Part shown: in pieces, positions 27,001 through 39,444 of the stretch
How positions within the stretch are numbered: the stretch's first letter is position 1
Layout: the number at the start of each line of letters is the position of its first letter
DNA from: Homalodisca vitripennis
Taxonomy: Eukaryota; Arthropoda; Insecta; Hemiptera; Cicadellidae
Direction of reading: 5' to 3'
Length of the DNA: 64,000 nucleotides
NCBI RefSeq assembly: GCF_021130785.1
Contig: NC_060214.1
Coordinates: forward strand, 110,129,001-110,193,000
Made by a program: the position numbers and the translations under genes
The notes under the pieces: generated by a model
Told to the model about the DNA's origin: nothing
The model's database searches: none
What the model saw: only the letters and a program-made list of their open reading frames with translations

Positions 27001-29039
27001 GGAATAACAAAATTTTTCGTTTAATGGATTTTCTTTGACAATTTATTTGGTCTCAAACTATCCGATCATCATCATAAGAAAACGAGGGTAAGAAAGCAGC
27101 AAATGCTAAAAATTGGTAATGGAAAAACTAAAGTTCTTTTACGATTAATCAGTGAATTTTTTCGGATATTGTACTTATACAATATATATCATCTTCTGTT
27201 AACAATAAATAACCCATTTAACACATACTCCAATTAATATAACTTGGGAAAAAGTCATTATGTATGAAAAGATTTTAAGAATTCTCAAATGAACTCCGCA
27301 AAAATACTGCATACCGAACAGCAACATTTTCAAAAACTACTTTTAAGTTTTCTAACTACTTTGAAATCTAGAATATTTAATCTTTTGATTTTTTAAAGAC
27401 TCATAATAATTATAGGTTCTGCCTCACAGTAAAGTGTGGTTTTTAACCTGGATATTTATTCTAGATAAGGTATCAAGTTATTTGCCCTTGCGCGTGCCTC
27501 TGAATGTAAATGTAAACATGAGCAATGCAGCTTATCATAACATAATTAACATACATTAACATTCAGCAGTTATTTGTCCAACAACCACACTGAACTATCG
27601 ATTAATGTAGTAACATTACAAAAATATTTTGATGTGTTCATAAAGGAGTTTTTTGTATTTTTTCCTTCATATTCATAAATGGTAAATGACTCTGCTCAGA
27701 TATTGGGGCTAAATTTTGATATCCGAGGATTTATTATTATTCCGACATTCCTAAAGCTCATTGTAAACAATAGGGAAAAACATACAAAGGAATGAAAATT
27801 ATATTTGGATGTTGATATTATATAGGTTTAGTTAAGCAGCGCTAGAGTACTTACGATACGTTTTTGAGCGCTGGGATTCATTTTATTAAATTGCTACAGT
27901 TGGTATGGGTAGACAGAACTTTTGATTCTAAAAAAAACCCCAGCTATGATGCCACCCAACCTTTATTTTAAAAATATCCGATGCAAGGAAAATTAAGTTC
28001 ATCATCTGAATTTATTTTTTACCCAAAACTAAAATATAATTGATTCTAATTTTAATACATGTAACCTAATGACCTCAAATAATAAAACATATATTATAAA
28101 TGAAACAATTTATAGACTTATAAGCAACCATTTTTTATGTTACTATGAGATTACAACGAACGCAACTCTAGAAGTTAAATTAAGTTTCACAAACGCACAG
28201 TACCTCAAATTCGGTTTCTGGATGTCATATTTATTTTCAATAAGAGTTATGTCTGTAATATATAAATACTTCAAATACTAAATATTTCTTTTCTAGCATT
28301 AAATTGTCAAAATAAAATGTTTTTAGAGGAAATAAAAATGAGACGGTTGACTGCTACGTTGATTCGGTATAAAGAGAACAGAGAACTTTACAAAGTTGAA
28401 GTAGGGATGAGATCTCTAAAGAAGTGAATAAGCTTTTTCTGCACCTCCCCCACAAGCCACCTCATCACACCTCACTGCCGTCCCACATAAGCTGGGTTGA
28501 GCTTTAGGCCTGCCAAGCGTATTGTTTACTATGACGCAACAAACTCTTATCTTCTCCATCTTTGTCCTCATACACCCCAGTCTCATATATTCCGATTTTA
28601 TACCCAAGACAAATTATTCACGTAAGATCATTCACATTTCCGATGTATTATGTTTAATTATATAAAGACATTCTTGGCGTTTTATCTAGCATTTAATTAC
28701 AAAAATAAATTATTTAAAGTTAGTGGATTAGAATTTAAACTTTTTTTAATATAAACGAAATAATTTAAAGATTTTGAAGTAAATTTTTATATAACGTAAT
28801 CAATTTTAATGTTTACACGGATATTATTTTTGCTTTAAAATGTGTACCAAATAAAATGAAAAAAATAATTACTTTATATAAAAAAAAGCTTGTTGCGGAC
28901 AATATTGTACATTTTGATGTGGAAGTTGCCTTGACTTCTTGCTACATTAAAAACTCAATCGACTAGTCTCTAAGCGAAATGTAACAACTTATTGAGCATA
29001 GCAGGCCTAGGATTTTATATTATTTCTACCACAATAATA
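24036..29039. other. No gene recognised
   Basis: Five kilobases of AT-rich DNA. Short ORFs near 24622-24917, 26346-26558, 28069-28281 and 28416-28607 have no known domain. A somewhat GC-richer patch at 28430-28530 shows no splice-flanked coding pattern that I trust. Confidence 0.45.
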
Positions 29040-29475
29040 TTGATTTTTAAACGTCAGACTCCTTCTAGACCATCCTCCATTGGATCTGAAGAGTCATTAA
29101 AACCATTTCTTAAGTCCAGTATTCATTTACCAATTGAAACAAAATAAGAATATTAAACCATCTAGAACAGGACCTACATTGTAAATGTTTCAAATTTTAA
29201 ACGGCATAATTTTTTAAAGAGTGAACCTTTTGACGTCGGATTTGTGGCATTTTACTATACTAATAAAGACCTTTAATTTGATGTACTACTTGACCTATGC
29301 TCTCATTTAAGATTTTATTCTGACTCCTTAGGGACCATCCTATTGACACAGCAAAACAATAGTAGTTACTTCAAAAAGTAGATTAATAAATGCAGTAATG
29401 ATGTACCAAGTTTTATTGCTTCCCCTGTAATCGTTCGGGAGTTGCCAAGCCAATCCTTTTTTACACCCTGTATAT
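29040..29475 (-). repeat. Repeat ending in ACACCCTGTATA
   Basis: On the minus strand it starts TATACAGGGTGTAAAAA, a terminus style common to several arthropod repeats. The left limit is a guess. No ORF. Family not assigned. Confidence 0.3.
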
Positions 29476-30063
29476 CATCTTACATGAAAGACAGTTCAGT
29501 TAAATGTTAAATCAAGAAGTCGATTACTTTGCCAGAAATAATCGCCCCCTTAGTCCGACCAAACACAAATATTAAATTATTATTTGGGAATATATATTAT
29601 AGATTTTTCCACCAATTTTCACCAAATATGCAGGTCATTTCCCGTAATATGTACAAAAGATGTCTACATGAAATTCAATATTGGGAGAACAATATTAATA
29701 TTGATAGCTACAAAATGGGTTAAAACAGGTGACTACTGATGTGTACCTCTCTTCCCAAGGAAGCCTAACTTTAAAATACTTGTTATAATTAAACATTAGT
29801 GACTCAATTCAGTATGGTTCATTTCACATAAATAAAATGTGGAGACCACATTCAACGAGTTTTCCTTGTAAATAAAAGTCTCCCACATGTAGGCCAAGAG
29901 CTATAAAATCACAGAACACTGCTGAATACACTAGAGACTAAGCTTTAGGGGAAGTGGTGTCGGAGAGAGCAAACATTTACATTGTTGTGATAGAACAAAT
30001 GTTACTTGACATGAACAGACGTGTGTACCTTTATAGCTTTACATTTGTATAGTTGGTACACCT
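29476..30063. other. No gene recognised
   Basis: AT-rich spacer. The 64-codon plus ORF at 29529 has no recognised domain. Confidence 0.45.
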
Positions 30064-30600
30064 GTTATACAGAGTGTAAATTAAGTCCTAATACACTTGG
30101 ATATATTCCAAACAGATTGAGATACCAATGTATAACCTTCACCAGACTATTTAATTTATTTTTTTTTTATTTTGAGGTTGAAAATATTTCACCCCTTTTC
30201 AAAGCGGGGTTGAAGGGGGTAACTTTAAAATTTCAATTTGCAACCTCTATCCTTGTGACATGTCATTTTAAAGGTCCATTCAATAGAAACACAATATTTA
30301 ACACAATAGAAATTCAAAACTTTAATAAGCTTCTTAATAGTCCTATATTAGGTTTTGTTGTACGAATAAATACAAACACATCTTTATAACCTAATTTGGC
30401 CAAAAATTTCAGCTTCCGTCAGTATAGATTAATTTTTTATCTAAGTTTTCAAGTGCCATAGTTGAGTTTGACTAGTGCCCCGATCAAACAATATATACCA
30501 ACAAAAATCAAATCCGATTACAACGCGTCTGCTTTTGGCTCTTTTCATTTACCTTCTGCCTAAGATTTTACAAGTGCCATAGTGATACGAGTATGTATGC
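30064..30600 (+). repeat. Repeat starting ATACAGAGTGTAAATTAAG
   Basis: A start resembling the ACAGGGTGT class, with a CCCC.TTTCAAAGCGGGGTTGAAGGGGG block at about 30192-30220. The 122-codon ORF across it looks incidental. From about 30440 a segment resembles parts of the 37.1 and 40.0 kb repeats (GCCATAGTTGAGTTTG). Class uncertain. Confidence 0.35.
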
Positions 30601-31465
30601 TTTTTTGTTCCGATAAATAAAATATTTAAGTTACGTACGACTGAAAAGTTATTGCGAACCAAAAGAGTCAGATACGAATGATTACATTCACTTCCACTCT
30701 AACTTTATTTCGATTGTGATTATGTTGTTGCACTGATCAAGGAAATAAACACGTGTGGGTTTGGGAATCCAATTTAGATTTAAAAGCGTTTATTTACGGT
30801 CTGCCATGTTTCTGGTGCTATAAGTAATGTTGATCTTTACCCCATATAAGAAAATAGCATGCGTAAGCTTAAAAAGACTACTTTAATCGAAATGAATCTA
30901 TTTCTGTCGGTTGTATTCTGCTTTTGGTATAAGGGGAAGAGTGTGCTATCCCTTTGCTTTTCGTTCAACTACAGAAAACTTTTTAGGGAGACAACCAGTT
31001 TCGATAACCTTATTTGTAAAACTTTCACAGCTTTGTTGATCAAAGTAGCTTTTATAACACCTTTCAAACATTATTTTCAACGCATTAGATGGTTTCTTTG
31101 TCACTTGTGCAATCTAAAATAAAAAGGTTAAATAGTAAATTTGTCTTTACAATCTGTATAACACAACTGATCAAGCACTGTATAATTATTTAATATGTTC
31201 TAAAATTGTGATGTACAAAAATGTTTCTGCCACTTTAGTGAATTTCCAGCTGAACGTGTCAATAGCTGTTTAGGACAGTTAACTTTTTATTAAGTGTCTT
31301 GAATATTGTAATTAGTTTCCAGAATTATTAAATATTCTGAGCAACATTTCCAATGCCTCTCACCTTTTAAACCTTCCTTAGACGTAAAGAAATATTTCAA
31401 ATCCAAAATTAGCCAAATTTGTCTAGCCGTTCAGTCAGTAATAACATTGAAAAGCTAAAAAAACT
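30601..31465. other. No gene recognised
   Basis: AT-rich spacer; an 87-codon plus ORF near 30859 has no recognised domain. Confidence 0.45.
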
Positions 31466-32286
31466 ATGGTTGCCTGTAAAGTCGGTTTTACGGGCGAAGA
31501 TTTTACGTGACAACGTCTTTTTCTCGGTAGAATATTTATTGATATGAATATTATTAAATTGCACAATAGGAACAAGGAATTGAATGAAAATAAGAATTGC
31601 ACAAATTTTAACTATAGAAATATATATTTTGTTTAATAAAACATTGTAAATAATTTGAAATTAATTAAAATTTGTTATTGTAAATGGTAAAGTTGAATAA
31701 AACATTTACTAAAATTGGAATTTGAAATTCTTGCTAAACACAGTTAAATTCTAACTCCGCGCGTGGTGATTGGTCGGTTTAGTTCGTTTGTTTGGTCGCA
31801 CTGTTATGACAGGTTAGAGGTTATAATTTGTTATTTTAAATGTTTGACTAGCAATACGCGCTGTTTCTTCTCAATCGACTGAATTACGATTGATTGCAGA
31901 GTGATTTAAACTAATAATTTACTTAACACTATCAACATTTGTCAATAGTATGACATAACCTATAAACTCAGTTTTCTCAACTTTTGTGTCAATCTAACAA
32001 TTAATCAATCAATCATAGTTTACGACAATGAAATATCAGTGTACAATTATTTACCTTTATTGTTGTAGTTGTTGTAAATGACGAATCTAAGCACTCCACA
32101 TTTTCACGAATAAACATAGTTATCTGCTTTATCCCGTGCGGCGGACCCACAGTTTATCTGCTTAATCCCGTGCGGATCCCGTGTGGCGGACCCACTTGGA
32201 CGGGCATCGTAACGTTACCGGGCGTTACACTTTTTCATGAGTGACTCCGAGCCGCAACCTTAATTTAAGACGTTGTCACGTCAAAA
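31466..32286 (+). mobile_element. ~820-bp non-autonomous DNA transposon, copy 1
   Basis: Begins ATGGTTGCCTGTAAAGTCGG and ends GACGTTGTCACGTCAAAA. Near-terminal inverted repeats GTGACAACGTC (31507 region) and GACGTTGTCAC (32270 region) are visible; in this copy the complement of GCGAAGATTT also follows at about 32292. It is almost identical to the inverted copy at 46652-47468. It carries two GTGGCGGACCCAC-type blocks and no transposase. Likely mobilised by an enzyme in trans. Confidence 0.85.
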
Positions 32287-32301
32287 AATATAAATCTTCG
32301 C

Positions 32302-33653
32302 ATTATACAAACTTTTATCTACTTTCTATGAATAAAATATTGATTTATAATGCCTAGGAACCTGCCCTATAATCAAAGCCCACAATAAGCCCCCTGTAAT
32401 CAAAACAAAGCCCACAATAAAACCGTATAAAGTCCATTGAGTATTTTAGAAAATCTCGATGCACACGCAGACAAACAGAAAAGGCGACTTTAATTTATAC
32501 TATGTATTGAAGTTTATGGCAGTAACTTTTCGTTCGTTATGAACGGGTATTCACCGTAAAGACAACTAAATAAAAAAATATTTGAGTAAGTATCTAACTA
32601 CAAATTCTGGAAGTTACATCTTCAAAATTTACTAATTTAGAATGTATAAAAATTGTATGTAAAAAACATTTATTTTTGTTGCTCGTTTAAAAATATTTTT
32701 TTGTGTCTCATGCCTGTTTTATTTTTACAAATAACGTCTTATCTTTAATGGTTACACGTTTACTAGAATATATTAGGCAGATGTTCAGGTAGGTTTTACA
32801 GTAGTAAATCAATATTAGCCCTCAGAACCGATAATAATAATTTATTACAGCACTCTAATACCATTCCTTTGTTTTAATACTCTGACACTTTTCCTTAGAC
32901 GAATTTCCGAATGACTCAAACAATTACAAGCCTTAAAAGTCTTAGTCCTATGGCCCTGATCATTTTTATGTCAACGAAAACTTTCCAAATAAATTCCTCC
33001 CCTGTAAGAATACGATCACAAATATAGCTCTTCGAAGTAAGGGTAATTAACGTGAATTTTGACAATGAAAAGATGCTTCAATAGAATCCTTTACCACGAA
33101 ATTCGACCACGACCCGTCTAAAAACTCCAAATTAATTAGTTTTAAGCAGAGGTATAAAATTATATAATAAAAACTGCTTTATAAATAATGGTTAATCACA
33201 CACTACTGGCTTCAATAATTACATAATACATAAATGTAAAACTTAATTACTTTTATCATTTATCAATAATACGTATGGTACTAAATATAGAGACTCTTAT
33301 AAATCTTTTAGTTTTCACCACTTCTATTATATTGTCACATAAGAACACTCATTCGTTTTTTAATTTAGTGTGCGAATATCACTCACCAATAGTTCCATTC
33401 AGTATATTCAATTCATCTATTCAAATGTAATAAATTATTATAAAAATGTATGTACACTTGAAATATACTTATGAAAAGAGTAAATGCATCTTTTAATAAC
33501 TATTTCGTATGGGATGTTTAACATTCTAAATTTTAGACAAATACTCAAATTAATAGTGACATTTTAGTTTATTCATCAATTTTGTGTGGGGTTAAAACAT
33601 TCTATTAATCCTTTCTTAGAAGAAATCAAAAGTCAAAAGTAAACACTGTACAT
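32302..33653. other. No gene recognised
   Basis: AT-rich DNA. A short imperfect repeat of AAAGCCCACAATAA lies near 32375-32420. Confidence 0.45.
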
Positions 33654-34030
33654 GTAGAATATTCTAGACGTGTTTTTAATGTATAAAATAGAAAATTGGA
33701 CGTTTTAATTTCCTAGATATGATGTAGAATATCCTAGACGTATTTTTAATGTATAATACAGAAAATTTGACGTTTTAATTTCCTAGATATGATGTAGATA
33801 TGATGTAGAATATCCTAGATGTGTTTTAATTGCATATATGGAAAATTGGACGTTTTAATTTCCTAGATATGATGTAGAATATCCTAGACGTGTTTTAATG
33901 TATAATACAGAAAATTGGACGTTTTAATTTCCTAGATATAATGTAGAATATCCTAGGCATATTTTTAATGCATAACATGGAAAAATTGGATGTTTTCAAT
34001 TTACTATAAATGATATAGAATATCCCAGAT
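33654..34030. repeat. ~70-bp tandem repeat array, about five copies
   Basis: Units start GTAGAATATYCTAGACG at 33654, 33724, 33805, 33874 and 33943, with a partial unit from about 34013. Each contains GAAAATTGGACGTTTTAATTTCC. An extra 11-bp partial duplication (GTAGATATGAT) sits at 33794. Confidence 0.92.
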
Positions 34031-36094
34031 ACAATGTGTTTTGAAAATAGAACATGTTTGTGTACGTCTGCCTACATTCAATAGAAGTCTAAATATACAA
34101 GTACGCAGATGGTAGACAACAGAGCACTTATTCCAACCGGTATCTGATAGGCAATAACAATAATAACAGTGCTGTTTTATATTTAACTGGTAACAAGTGC
34201 ATTGTTGCTTTTGTTATATCCGTACTTAGGCCAAATCACATTATATAAATTCATAAGTTCTTGCCAGAATAAAGACTAAATTCAAAAAACTTAAAAGATC
34301 TCATATACAATCGATTACATTGTTACGTTACCATAGTACTTACTAGTAAGAGGTTTAGTTTCTCATGGAGAAATTTGTATTTTAATAGTTAATCATAATT
34401 AAATGTTTGATAAAATAAAATTTTTACAGCATTATGATTATAAGATATAATATTTTCCTCAATGTAAATAATAATGTTGAACGTTTACATGTTCAAGTAG
34501 ACAGTTTTAACATTTTCAAAATCGTTATCTAAAAATATTTGTTGATTGTATTAAAAATATCTAACATTCGAGTCTGTTTGTAATAAAACGATTTTCTTCA
34601 TTCACCTACGGGTACATATATACACAGGCCTATTATACTTTCATATCAAATTTCAGCAAATATTTGTAATACGTTGTCCTCTATAATGGATGAAATTGTA
34701 TTTTAACTACTTGTTGTAAGAAATAAATTCTTCGGTACATTTTGAGGGGGGATTTATTTGAAGTACTTGTTACCTATTGAAATATTAATGGTAACAAATA
34801 TAGATAAAATAATCACTAAGCAGAGTTTTTTTAAAGAAATTATATATGTATTTTTCAAACAAATTTTATATTTTGGCATATAATTGCAATTTTAAAAACG
34901 AGAAACTCATATATTTACTTCGTGAAAGGCTTCCTTTAGTATTTAAGGTATAGAATTAAGGTATTAAGTAATTAAGGTATAGAAATATATTTTATGCTAA
35001 CAAAAACGTTTGCAGGAAAAATACAGGTAAGTTCTCCTAGAGATAACTTTAAAATGCTACAATTTCCCAATATAACCATAAAAACTATGTTGTAAATATA
35101 TCCGTTTCATGATGTTATAGCTAACTAAAATTGTAATTTAGACTTTCTGTTCTATTATTTTTATCTACTTTTCGGTAGTTTGTGTCAAATTTATCTAAAT
35201 CGTATTGGTTTACCTTCTAAACAACTGTTATCTGTTATAAGGTAAACCTACTAATATACACATATCATTTAAAAGAGTCCAGTACTCATTGTTATAAGAA
35301 TTTTATTAGATTAGTATAGAATGGAATATATCAAATACTAATTTGACAACATCAAATGACAATGAACGCCAACTCATTATCACTTCTCCCAACTACACAT
35401 ATATACTTTAAGATTAATGTATCACACATTTAGCATTCATAGACCTAATTATAACAAAATAGTCTAAAAATTAAAACCTGCGCAAAACATAATTAATTAT
35501 AGTGGTTACTTTAATACCATCATTATATACTATAGTATTTTACCATCTAAAACTTAAATAAGATAGTGAATGTATTTTATACTTAATACTTTACGTTCCA
35601 ATAACGAATGTATGTTCTTAAGGTTTCAGCTCAATTGCGTAGATATATTTGTGAAACGGATATATACGCTTCATGATGTCTAGCTACCAAAACATCGCTA
35701 TTGCTATCCACAATCACTCGCGTCTGGCGGGCGACTGATGTTCAGGTGGCTGTGTGGCCATGCGCACACCAACCCCACACCTCGCTGTGCCCCGCACACC
35801 ACCAACTCAATCCTTCATTTCCCCACAACGTCGGTCAGAATGCTTTGCGTACTCTCTGCCCTTCTGTTCAATGTTGTACCATTCACAAGTCTTTCACTTT
35901 TCACCATGACGTATTTAGTAACGCATAAGAAATATTTATTTATATTTGTTATTTTTCAGGAAGAAAATAAGGTCTATTACATTTTTATAACATTAAATAA
36001 AAGCTGATTCAGGCTTTAACGAAAAATCTTATACGGATGAATTTGTAATTTCTTTTTTGTTCAGTAATTTTTTTTCTTTTTTTGTTCTCTTAGG
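34031..36094. other. No gene recognised; contains a GC-rich patch
   Basis: Mostly AT-rich. The segment at about 35705-35900 is clearly GC-richer and carries overlapping ORFs of 75 and 89 codons. It might be an exon or a promoter island, but no family or splice pattern could be supported. Confidence 0.4.
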
Positions 36095-36560
36095 ACAAGA
36101 AGCTTATAAATTGCACTTAGTCTTATAAGAACCTTAGCGCTGCTTCCGGAGTGATGGGTGAGGTTAGGGAGTAGGGGCCGCCTCCTATCGAGATCCATGA
36201 GGAAGAATTATTGCACTAAATCTCAAAGTCATGTCTCCCCGGAAGCAGGGAAGGCCAGCTCTGAAACAGTCAAAGCAGTTAGGGGTGGCACACCCTTGTT
36301 GAGGCTAGCAAGAACTGCTGATAATTTAGGGAACAAACCCCACCAAACTCCAACAGTCATCTCCCGCAGTAGACTAGACCTCTCGAACTGCCCATGAACC
36401 CCAGAATCTCAACATTTGCGGTTAGTGATGTGCCGCTCCTGGACATCCATAAGGTTGCCCAGGTTTAAGTGACACATCGTTTTTGCTGCGCCCAGTGGTA
36501 GGTGCAACTGGAAGGTATAAACCAGCCAGTGATCCCTACTGGGTAAATCTTGTCCTTACT
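36095..36560 (+). repeat. Dispersed repeat, copy B (related to 16.3 kb)
   Basis: Shares ATTGCACTTAGTC, GGAGTGA, GCCGCC.CC, GAGATCC and CATGTC.CC..GAAG.AGGGAAGGCCAG with copy A. It is GC-richer and longer than the 16.3 kb copy. A 79-codon ORF has no recognised domain. Possibly a retroelement 5' region. Confidence 0.55.
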
Positions 36561-36732
36561 TAAATATTAAAGCAGCTTTATTTCAGAACCTCAATTTATT
36601 GCCTTATTTAGGGAAGATGTTGAAATTCAGCCTCATACTGTGGCAGGGAAACTGAATTTACGACTCAAAAGAAAACATTTTCAACGTATGACAATGAATT
36701 TTTAGCTAAGATAGGAAGCGGAAGTTCAATGT

Positions 36733-36755
36733 TAACCTAACCTAACCTAACCTAA
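36733..36755. repeat. Short interstitial (CCTAA)n run
   Basis: TAA plus four CCTAA units. TTAGG is the common insect telomere repeat. Four units are too few to prove a telomeric origin. Confidence 0.7.
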
Positions 36756-37114
36756 AACCAGTGACGATTTGCAGGTTACGATCTCTTACGAAGACTTCGG
36801 AACTCTAGATTGAGCAACGAGACGGAACGTGTTGTAGAAACGAAGTTATCCTCCCAACAATTAATTATTGGAATCTTCTACTAGTTACAGGGGGATTTGA
36901 GTTTTATTCCTGTTGGGACGTTGGATTAGTCCTGGAACAGTGAGACAGGATAATGTGAAGATTGGTAGTTATTTAATTACTATGGAAGAAGTTCGTGATT
37001 ATATTTTCATTCTTTTCTTTTTACGTAATATTGTAATTGTTTATATGTAGTCTTGTTAAAGTATATCGCTGTGTATTATTTTAAATACCAAAATATTTAA
37101 GTTTTTATGTGATA
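36756..37114. other. No gene recognised
   Basis: Spacer between repeats with no supported feature. Confidence 0.4.
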
Positions 37115-37520
37115 ACTAGTTGTTACCCGCGGTTTCACAAGCGGATTTTTAAATCAGAGTTCGTAGCCTACTTTGTCAAAGCACTTATGATGTTATAAAA
37201 TGGTCGTCTATAATATTTTTCAAACGTAAGTTGGCATACACTCAGGTTCGTATTAGTTCAGTGTTCACGGTTATACGATCAGAAGTTGATAAACTAACTA
37301 TTGTATCAAGTTTGGCATGTATAATAGGAGTATTTCTGGTTCAAAATAATTATATTTCCGATATTACAGCTGAGTTTGCCTACTTGTCCTCAAAAATATG
37401 TACATAAGTCTCAAATAAACTTTGGTTAAAACCCCAATTTTCCGGCTAATGTGATCTACTTCCAGTCTATTATATTTCAAGCGCCATAGATGAGTTTGCC
37501 TCGTTATCCCGACGAAGAAC

Positions 37521-37560
<40 letters not shown>
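37115..37560 (-). repeat. Interspersed ~0.5 kb element, diverged copy
   Basis: Ends on the minus strand in CCGCGGGTAACAACTAGT-like sequence near 37115 and starts in the TA microsatellite at 37521-37564, as in the copies at 324 and 41107. Internal GAGTTTGCC and TATATTTC blocks are shared. It abuts the tRNA satellite. Confidence 0.55.
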
Positions 37561-37564
<4 letters not shown>

Positions 37565-37585
37565 ATATTGAATCACAAAAAGTAC

Positions 37586-37656
37586 TTGCTCCGCCGGGAC
37601 TCGAACCCGGATCTCTCACTTGCCGGGTGAATGTGCTACCATTACACCACAGAGCG
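37586..37656 (-). tRNA. tRNA-like gene, satellite inverted unit
   Basis: Clean cloverleaf: acceptor GCTCTG/CGGAGC, D-stem GTGT/GCAC, anticodon stem TTCAC/GTGAG, T-stem CCGGG/CCCGG. Box A TGGTGTAATGG and box B GGTTCGAGTCC fit consensus. The loop CCGGCAA gives anticodon GGC with C33. A TTTTT terminator lies a few nucleotides downstream. First acceptor pair mismatched. Confidence 0.7.
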
Positions 37657-37908
37657 CTTACTTTTTCTGATTCAATTATTTTGTATTTGGCCGTATCTAT
37701 CACATATGTGTTTTAAATAAGCAAACTAACATTGTGATTCAATGTTTATTGAAATTAAATAAGGCTATTGCCATTTATACAATTTAATGTAAATAAAAAG
37801 TCGTTTGACAGGTATTTGGTCTTCCGATCATATGTTAGTTTTGCTTATTTAAAACACATATGTGATAGATACGGCCAAATACAAAATAATTGAATCAGAA
37901 AAAGTAAG

Positions 37909-37979
37909 CGCTCTGTGGTGTAATGGTAGCACATTCACCCGGCAAGTGAGAGATCCGGGTTCGAGTCCCGGCGGAGCAA
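37909..37979 (+). tRNA. tRNA-like gene, satellite unit 1
   Basis: Same cloverleaf and boxes as the inverted unit. Box B variant GGTTCGAGTCC (G at position 59). Terminator T-run begins at 37983. Anticodon position reads GGC, C33. Confidence 0.7.
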
Positions 37980-38165
37980 GTACTTTTTGTGATTCAATGT
38001 TTATTGAAATTAAATAAGGCTATTGCCATTTATAACAATTTAATGTAAATAAAAAGTCGTTTGACAGGTATTTGGTCTTCCGATCATATGTTAGTTTGCT
38101 TATTTAAAACACATATGTGATAGATAAACGGCCAAATACAAAATAATTGAATCAGAAAAAGTAAG

Positions 38166-38237
38166 CGCTCTGTGGTGTAATGGTAGCACATTCACCCGGC
38201 AAGTGAAGAGATCCGGGTTCGACTCCCGGCGGAGCAA
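38166..38237 (+). tRNA. tRNA-like gene, satellite unit 2 (indel)
   Basis: As unit 1, with an extra A in the 3' anticodon stem (GTGAAGAG) and box B GGTTCGACTCC. The stem would be weakened. Confidence 0.55.
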
Positions 38238-38422
38238 GTACTTTTTTTGTGATTCAATGTTTATTGAAATTAAATAAGGCTATTGCCATTTATACAATTT
38301 TAATGTAAATAAAAGTCGTTTGACAGGTATTTGGTCTTCCGATCATATGTTTAGTTTGCTTATTTAAACGCATATGTGACAGATACGGCCAAATACAAAA
38401 TAATTGAACCGAAAAAAGTAAG

Positions 38423-38494
38423 CGCTCTGTGGTGTAATGGTAGCACATTCACCCGGCAAGTGAGAGATCCGGGTTCCGACTCCCGGCGGAGCAA
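38423..38494 (+). tRNA. tRNA-like gene, satellite unit 3 (indel)
   Basis: An extra C inside box B (GGGTTCCGACTCCC) breaks the T-loop; otherwise as the other units. Confidence 0.5.
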
Positions 38495-38676
38495 GTACTT
38501 TTTGTGATTCAATGTTTATTGAAATTAAATAAGGCTATTGCCATTTATACAATTTAACGTAAATAAAAGTCGTTTGACAGGTATTTGGTCTTCCGATCAT
38601 ATGTTAGTTTGCTTATTTAAACGCATATGTGACAGATACGGCCAAATACAAAATAATTGAATCGGAAAAAAGTAAG

Positions 38677-38750
38677 CGCTCTGTGGTGTAAATGGTAGCA
38701 CATTCACCCGGCAAGTGAGAGATCCGGGTTCGACTCCCGGCGGAGAGCAA
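38677..38750 (+). tRNA. tRNA-like gene, satellite unit 4 (indels)
   Basis: An extra A in the D-loop (TGTAAATGG) and a GA duplication in the 3' acceptor (CGGAGAGC). Likely impaired, if not a sequencing error. Confidence 0.5.
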
Positions 38751-38932
38751 GTACTTTTTGTGATTCAATGTTTATTGAAATTAAAATAAGGCTATTGCCA
38801 TTTATACAATTTAATGTAAATAAAAGTCGTTTGACAGGTATTTGGTCTTCCGATCATATGTTAGTTTGCTTATTTAAAACACATATTGATAGATACGGCC
38901 AAATACAAAATAATTGAATCAGAAAAAGTAAG

Positions 38933-39003
38933 CGCTCTGTGGTGTAATGGTAGCACATTCACCCGGCAAGTGAGAGATCCGGGTTCGACTCCCGGCGGAG
39001 CAA
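38933..39003 (+). tRNA. tRNA-like gene, satellite unit 5
   Basis: Clean cloverleaf, box A and box B (GGTTCGACTCC) intact, T-run terminator just downstream. Anticodon position GGC with C33. Confidence 0.7.
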
Positions 39004-39187
39004 GTACTTTTTTGTGATTCAATGTTTATTGAAATTAAATAAGGCTATTGCCATTTATACAATTTAATGTAAATAAAAGTCGTTTGACAGGTATTTGGTC
39101 TTCCCGATCATATGTTAGTTTGCTTATTTAAAACACATATGTGATAGATACGGCCAAATACAAAATAATTGAATCAGAAAAAGTAAG

Positions 39188-39258
39188 CGCTCTGTGGTGT
39201 AATGGTAGCACATTCACCCGGCAAGTGAGAGATCCGGGTTCGACTCCCGGCGGAGCAA
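39188..39258 (+). tRNA. tRNA-like gene, satellite unit 6
   Basis: Clean cloverleaf identical in body to unit 5, with T6 terminator downstream. Confidence 0.7.
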
Positions 39259-39444
39259 AGTACTTTTTTGTGATTCAATGTTTATTGAAATTAAATAAGG
39301 CTATTGCCATTTATACAATTTTAATGTAAATAAAAGTCGTTTGACAGGTATTTGGTCTTCCGATCATATGTTTAGTTTGCTTATTTAAACGCATAATGTG
39401 ACAGATACGGCCAAATACAAAATAATTGAATCGGAAAAAGTAAG

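Noticed and set aside
36733..36755. Telomeric sequence
   Set aside because: Only four CCTAA units, interstitial; not evidence of a chromosome end or fusion.
37470..37703. ORFs with WCNGSTFTRQVRDPG (also at 39141 and 40998)
   Set aside because: They are translations through the tRNA-like bodies and linker.
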